The notes under the pieces: generated by a model
Databases searched by the model: none
What the model was told of the DNA's origin: nothing
What the model saw: only the letters and a program-made list of their open reading frames with translations
In this document: piece after piece, positions 60,746-64,000 of the stretch
Position numbering within the stretch: the stretch's first letter is position 1
Layout: each line of letters begins with the position of its first letter
Source: Candidatus Dormiibacterota bacterium
GTDB taxonomy: Bacteria; Acidobacteriota; Polarisedimenticolia; Gp22-AA2
DNA length: 64,000 bases
Reading direction: 5' to 3'
Assembly: GCA_035635555.1 (NCBI GenBank)
Contig: DASQAT010000006.1
Coordinates: 62,001-126,000, forward strand
Translations under genes and position numbers: made by a program

Positions 60746-61729
60746 ATGGCCGCCCGTCCAAGTAACGAGTCCGGCGCCATCCTGATCGTCTTCATGGTGA
60801 CGCTCGCGGTCGCCGCGATCGCGCTCGGCGCGGCGGTGCAGGCCTGGTCCACGACCTGGAGGCGGGAGAACGAAGAAGAGCTGATCTTCCGCGGCAACCA
60901 GTATGTGGACGGGATCATCGCCTACCGCAAGGAGCACGGCGGACAATTCCCGCTCACGCTGGAGGATCTCTTCAAGCCGGGGCCGCGCCGCCTGCGGTAC
61001 ATCCGCAGGCTCTACAAGGATCCGATCGTCCCGGACGGCAAGTGGGGGCTCCTGTACCTGATGCCGGGCGGACAGGGGGTGTACGACCCGAAGGCGGCCG
61101 AGAAGGCGAAGGCCAAGGCGTCGAAGGACTGGGGCTCCGGCTGGGAGAGCGCCGGGACTGGGGATCTGGCGCAGGGACAGGTGCAGGGGCAGATGCCGGG
61201 TGTGACGCCGATCGGGATGAATCCGAACGGATCGGGAATCCCCGGGACCGGCGGAATGCCGGCCGGCTCGCTGCCGCCACCCGCCATCCAGGGCGGTCTG
61301 CCGTCGATCCCGACGGCTCCCCAGGGGGGCATCGAGAACGGCAAGGAGTCGGTCAGCGAGCCGACGATAGGCTGGCCGATCATCGGGGTGATCAGCCGCG
61401 CCATCGGCAAGGCGTCCGAGGACACTTACAAGATCTACAAGGGGCACGAGCACGTGGATGAGTGGCAGTTCCAGGTCTTCGACCGCGGTGAGCAGATCCA
61501 GCAGCCCGGCAACCCGGCGGCCCGCCCCGCACCGGTGGGTGCGGGTCCCGGGTACGGCGGGAAGTATCCAATCCAGGGAATCATGGGCGACCAGAACCGG
61601 CGCGGGCCGATGGGCATGGGCGGACCTGGCGCCCAGCCAGGATGGGGCCAGCCAAATAATTGGCCGCCGGGCCGGACCACACCCACCCGGCAGGACCAGG
61701 GTGGCAACAACAATAACAACCCGCCGTGA
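60746..61729 (+). CDS. pseudopilin-like membrane-anchored protein with Gly/Pro-rich tail
   Basis: A 327-residue protein. The N-terminal helix SGAILIVFMVTLAVAAIALGAAVQAW resembles a pseudopilin stalk, but the usual Gly-Phe-Thr-x-x-Glu site is replaced by ESGAILIVF without Glu at +5. The first ~100 residues continue TTWRRENEEELIFRGNQYVDGIIAYRKEHGGQFPLTLEDLFKPGPRRLRYIRRLYKDPI, like GspK/pseudopilin minor subunits. The rest is Gly/Pro/Gln-rich and ends in an Asn run. It probably acts with the secretion system. A ribosome site GAGGAG precedes ATG 60746. Confidence 0.7.
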   Translation: MAARPSNESGAILIVFMVTLAVAAIALGAAVQAWSTTWRRENEEELIFRGNQYVDGIIAYRKEHGGQFPLTLEDLFKPGPRRLRYIRRLYKDPIVPDGKWGLLYLMPGGQGVYDPKAAEKAKAKASKDWGSGWESAGTGDLAQGQVQGQMPGVTPIGMNPNGSGIPGTGGMPAGSLPPPAIQGGLPSIPTAPQGGIENGKESVSEPTIGWPIIGVISRAIGKASEDTYKIYKGHEHVDEWQFQVFDRGEQIQQPGNPAARPAPVGAGPGYGGKYPIQGIMGDQNRRGPMGMGGPGAQPGWGQPNNWPPGRTTPTRQDQGGNNNNNPP

Positions 61730-61781
61730 CAAGCAGCCGCCGGACGATGTTTTACGCGCCGCGACATGGGCGATCCGGGCG

Positions 61782-61811
61782 TTGACAGGGAATGCGCTTC
61801 GCTGGTCTAAT
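61782..61811 (+). promoter_or_regulatory. promoter of the aspartate kinase gene
   Basis: A perfect TTGACA (61782-61787), 18 bases, TCTAAT (61806-61811). It predicts a leader of about 85 bases that contains the hairpin at 61854-61887. Confidence 0.55.
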
Positions 61812-61853
61812 CCTTTTCTCCTGAATGCTCCGGGTCAAAGCGCGCCTCTTGAA

Positions 61854-61887
61854 GGGGAGGGAGCGATCCTCCCCTCGATTTTTTTTT
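61854..61887 (+). terminator. intrinsic-terminator-like hairpin in the aspartate kinase leader
   Basis: GGGGAGG (61854-61860) pairs perfectly with CCTCCCC (61868-61874) across a seven-base loop. After TCGA comes a run of nine T (61879-61887). This is a canonical Rho-independent terminator shape. It lies downstream of a promoter and 17 bases before the aspartate kinase ATG, so it could end the upstream secretion operon, attenuate aspartate kinase transcription, or both. Confidence 0.6.
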
Positions 61888-61904
61888 GGGACGGAATCGG
61901 GACC

Positions 61905-63362
61905 ATGATCGTCATGAAATTCGGCGGCACCTCGCTGGCGGGGGCCGCGCAGATAAGACAGGTCGGGTCGATCGTCAGGCGGTTCGCGCGCTCGAAGCCC
62001 GTGGTCGTGGTCTCGGCCATGGCGGGCGTCACCGACGACCTGATCCTCCTCGCCGAGACCTCGGTCGCGGGGCTGCCGCGCGACGTCAGCGCGAGGCTCG
62101 ATCGCCTGCAACGGCGCCACCGGCGCGAGGCGCGCCTCCTCGGCCTGAGCGACGGCTCCGGCAGCCGGCTGGAGAGGGAGTTCGAGGCGCTGTTCAGCGA
62201 GCTGGAGGGGGTCTGCCACGGCGTTCTCCTGCTGCGCGAGCTGAGCCGGAGATCGCTCGATCTCATCTCCTCGTTCGGCGAGAGGCTGTCGGCCCTCCTG
62301 GTCACGGATCACCTGCGCGCGATCGGCCTGAAGGCGCAATACGCGGACGCGCGCGACCACATCGTCACGGACGAGAGCCACGGCGCCGCCGTCGTCGACT
62401 TCGACGCGACGAACCGCGGGCTTCGAAAGGGGATCCTGCCGGTCGTGCGAAGAGGGGAGATCCCGGTCGTCACCGGCTTCATCGGCCGCACGCGCAGCGG
62501 CGCGACGACGACCCTGGGGCGGAGCGGCTCGGACTACACCGCCTCGATCCTGGGCGGGGCCCTGCGCGCGAATGAGGTCTGGATCTGGAAGGAAGTGGAC
62601 GGCGTGTGCACGGCCGACCCGAATCTGGTCAAGAGCGCCCGCGTCGTGGCGCGGATCTCCTACCAGGAGGCGGCGGAGATGGCGCATTACGGCGCGGAGG
62701 TCATCCACCCGAAGACCATGATGCCGGCGCGGCGCAACCGCATCCCGATCCGGATCAAGAACACCTTCAAGCCGGACGCCCCGGGCACCCTGATCACGGC
62801 GCGCCCCGGCGCGCGCGGCGCCGCCCCGCTCCTGGTCAGCAGCATCGACGGAATGGCGCTGGTCACGGTCGAGGGGACCGGGATCTTCGGCCAGCCCGGG
62901 ATGATCCTGAGGCTCCTGACGCCCGTCGCGAACGCCGGAACGAACATCTACATGATCTCGATGTCGTCCTCCGAGTACAACATCTCGTTCGCCATCCTGC
63001 AGCACGACCTCGACAAGACCCTCAAGGCGCTGGAGAAGGACTTCCGCGACCGGGGTCTTCTGGGCGAGCAGGTGGCGCGCATCACGGTCGAGCGCGACAT
63101 GTGCGCCATCGCGGTGGTCGGCGCCGGGATGAAGGGGCAGCACGGCATCGCCGGCCGGGTGTTCAGCGCGCTGGGAGATTCGAACGTGAACGTCGTGGCG
63201 ATCGCCCAGGGATCGTCCGAGTACAACATCACCGTCATCATCAAGGGGCGCGACATGAAACAGGGCGTGCGGGCGATCCACGACCGGCTGAACGTCGGCC
63301 GCGCCGCCGCACGGCGCCCCCGGCGTCCCCCGCTCCGGCTGGTCTCGGGCCGGGGCCGCTGA
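61905..63362 (+). CDS. aspartate kinase
   Basis: A 485-residue aspartokinase. The N-terminal kinase domain has MKFGGTSLAGAAQI, VVVVSAMAGVTDDL, SFGERLSALL, VTGFIGRTRSGATTTLGRSGSDYTASI and WKEVDGVCTADPNLV. Two C-terminal ACT domains begin MALVTVEGTGIFGQPGMILRLL and CAIAVVGAGMKGQHGIAGRVFSAL, the monofunctional aspartokinase III-like pattern. It phosphorylates aspartate at the head of Lys/Thr/Met synthesis. The ACT domains suggest feedback control by an aspartate-family amino acid. ATG 61905 gives the standard N-terminus; its ribosome site is weak (GGGACGG). Homoserine dehydrogenase follows ten bases later. Confidence 0.94.
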   Translation: MIVMKFGGTSLAGAAQIRQVGSIVRRFARSKPVVVVSAMAGVTDDLILLAETSVAGLPRDVSARLDRLQRRHRREARLLGLSDGSGSRLEREFEALFSELEGVCHGVLLLRELSRRSLDLISSFGERLSALLVTDHLRAIGLKAQYADARDHIVTDESHGAAVVDFDATNRGLRKGILPVVRRGEIPVVTGFIGRTRSGATTTLGRSGSDYTASILGGALRANEVWIWKEVDGVCTADPNLVKSARVVARISYQEAAEMAHYGAEVIHPKTMMPARRNRIPIRIKNTFKPDAPGTLITARPGARGAAPLLVSSIDGMALVTVEGTGIFGQPGMILRLLTPVANAGTNIYMISMSSSEYNISFAILQHDLDKTLKALEKDFRDRGLLGEQVARITVERDMCAIAVVGAGMKGQHGIAGRVFSALGDSNVNVVAIAQGSSEYNITVIIKGRDMKQGVRAIHDRLNVGRAAARRPRRPPLRLVSGRGR

Positions 63363-63371
63363 GGCCGTGCG

Positions 63372-64000
63372 GTGAGGCTGTCTCTCGTCCAGCTCGGCAA
63401 GGGGACGGTCGGCCGGGCGCTCATCGGGCAGGTGAGAGAGCAGCGCGAGGCTCTCGCGAAGCGGCTCGGCGTCGAGCTGGTGTACGCGGGGATCGCGGGC
63501 CGGCGCTCGGGGGCGTTCGAGCCGGACGGGCTCGACCTCGACCGCTGGGAGAAGCGGGTCGAGACGGGTGGCACCGACGGACGCACCATCCTGAAAGGGG
63601 CGCTGGGGGTCCTGTCCGGCCCGGCGGTGCTCATCGACGCGACCGCCGAGGAGGGAATGACGGCGCCGTACCTCGAGGCGCTGTCGGCCGGCCTGCACGT
63701 GGTCTCCTGCAACAAGAAGCCGCTGGCGGGACCGCTCGAGGAGTACCGCGCCGTCAAGGAGGCGGCGCGCAGGAAGCGGCGCTTCTGGCTGTACGAGGTG
63801 TCGGTCGGAGCGGGTCTCCCGGTGCTCGGGACGCTGCGGAACCTCCTGGACAGCGGCGACCGGCTGGAGTCGGTCGAAGGGTGCTTCTCCGGCACGCTCA
63901 ATTACCTGTGCGCCGGGCTCGATGCGGGAGAAAAGTTCTCGGAAGTCCTTGCGCGCGCCTCTGAATTGGGGTACACGGAACCGGACCCCAGGGACGACCT
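63372..64000 (+). CDS. hom: homoserine dehydrogenase, N-terminal part (3' end outside window)
   Basis: Starts at GTG 63372 and stays open to the window edge, 209 complete codons visible. It begins VRLSLVQLGKGTVGRAL (NAD(P)-binding loop with GxGxxG-like GKGTVG). VLIDATAEEGMTAPYLEALSAGLHVVSCNKKPLAGP is the classic homoserine dehydrogenase strand with the Asn-Lys-Lys. Then come YEVSVGAGLPVLGTLRNLLDSGD and GCFSGTLNYLCAGL, and the visible part ends at GYTEPDPRDD, the catalytic-region signature. Adjacent to aspartate kinase as separate genes, unlike the fused ThrA of enterics. Confidence 0.92.
   Translation, partial: MRLSLVQLGKGTVGRALIGQVREQREALAKRLGVELVYAGIAGRRSGAFEPDGLDLDRWEKRVETGGTDGRTILKGALGVLSGPAVLIDATAEEGMTAPYLEALSAGLHVVSCNKKPLAGPLEEYRAVKEAARRKRRFWLYEVSVGAGLPVLGTLRNLLDSGDRLESVEGCFSGTLNYLCAGLDAGEKFSEVLARASELGYTEPDPRDD

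Noticed and set aside
61825-61908. 27-codon leader peptide ORF running through the hairpin and overlapping the aspartate kinase start
   Set aside because: It has no ribosome site and no enrichment in Thr, Ile, Lys or Met codons; the reading frame through the T-run simply yields Phe codons.

Overview
The window is very GC-rich (roughly two thirds G+C), densely packed and free of recognisable mobile elements, tRNA or rRNA genes. It looks like chromosome of an uncultured Gram-negative bacterium. A secretin-based pilus/type II secretion locus, periplasmic c-type cytochromes and lipoproteins indicate an outer membrane. The gene content would suit Acidobacteriota or a neighbouring phylum (Methylomirabilota/Rokubacteria-like lineages are an alternative), but the sequence alone does not settle this.

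Positions 1-21330 are dominated by a tetrahydromethanopterin (H4MPT)/methanofuran (MFR) C1 island. It has three parts. First, furan and pterin cofactor synthesis: a HisA-like protein, mfnD, a hydantoinase/oxoprolinase-type H4MPT marker, mfnE, mfnB, a dihydropteroate-synthase-related protein, folB, a DUF447 protein, mptG, a CitG-like protein and a RimK-like ligase. Second, C1 transfer: fae, mtdB, mch and formyltransferase fhcD/ftr. Third, formylmethanofuran dehydrogenase: fwdD, a 53-codon ORF, fwdB, fwdA and fwdC. Together they connect formaldehyde to CO2/formate through H4MPT and MFR. The standout is fwdB. It is interrupted by an in-frame UGA exactly at the metal-ligating Cys/Sec position of the family. 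Coding continues in the same frame, and a 7-bp stem-loop sits at the spacing of a bacterial SECIS element. This is best read as a bacterial selenocysteine (and probably catalytically competent) formylmethanofuran dehydrogenase, unlike the well-studied methylotroph Fhc complex, whose B subunit is regarded as lacking its metal site.

Positions 21368-30180 hold a surface-glycan type neighbourhood: a methyltransferase-fold protein, a rhomboid protease, a B12-binding radical SAM enzyme, two GT4 glycosyltransferases, an RGP/UDP-arabinopyranose-mutase-like protein and a GT-C-like membrane protein. Positions 30041-33273 carry two divergent di-haem cytochrome genes. Positions 33294-38707 carry an aminotransferase, four SDR dehydrogenases (two of them near-duplicates) and a GST-like protein.

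Positions 38890-47403 contain a chemoreceptor, a YbhN-type membrane protein, nrdR, hsp20, lon, thiL and a DUF2062 protein. Positions 47453-61729 form a type IV pilus/type II secretion-like operon that opens with an ECF sigma factor and a zinc anti-sigma-like protein. It continues with a secretin-N-domain protein, gspF/pilC, gspE/pilB, pilM, a pilN carrying an extra secretin-type domain, pilO, a pilP-like protein, a lipoprotein secretin with TPR and cohesin-like domains, two pseudopilins, a compositionally distinct lipoprotein and a pseudopilin-like protein. The window closes with aspartate kinase, preceded by a good promoter and a terminator-like hairpin, and the first part of homoserine dehydrogenase.

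Genes were called by reading translations and recognising motifs. No alignment or folding program was run. Promoter calls are by-eye matches to sigma-70-like -35/-10 boxes; a TATATT -10 recurs.
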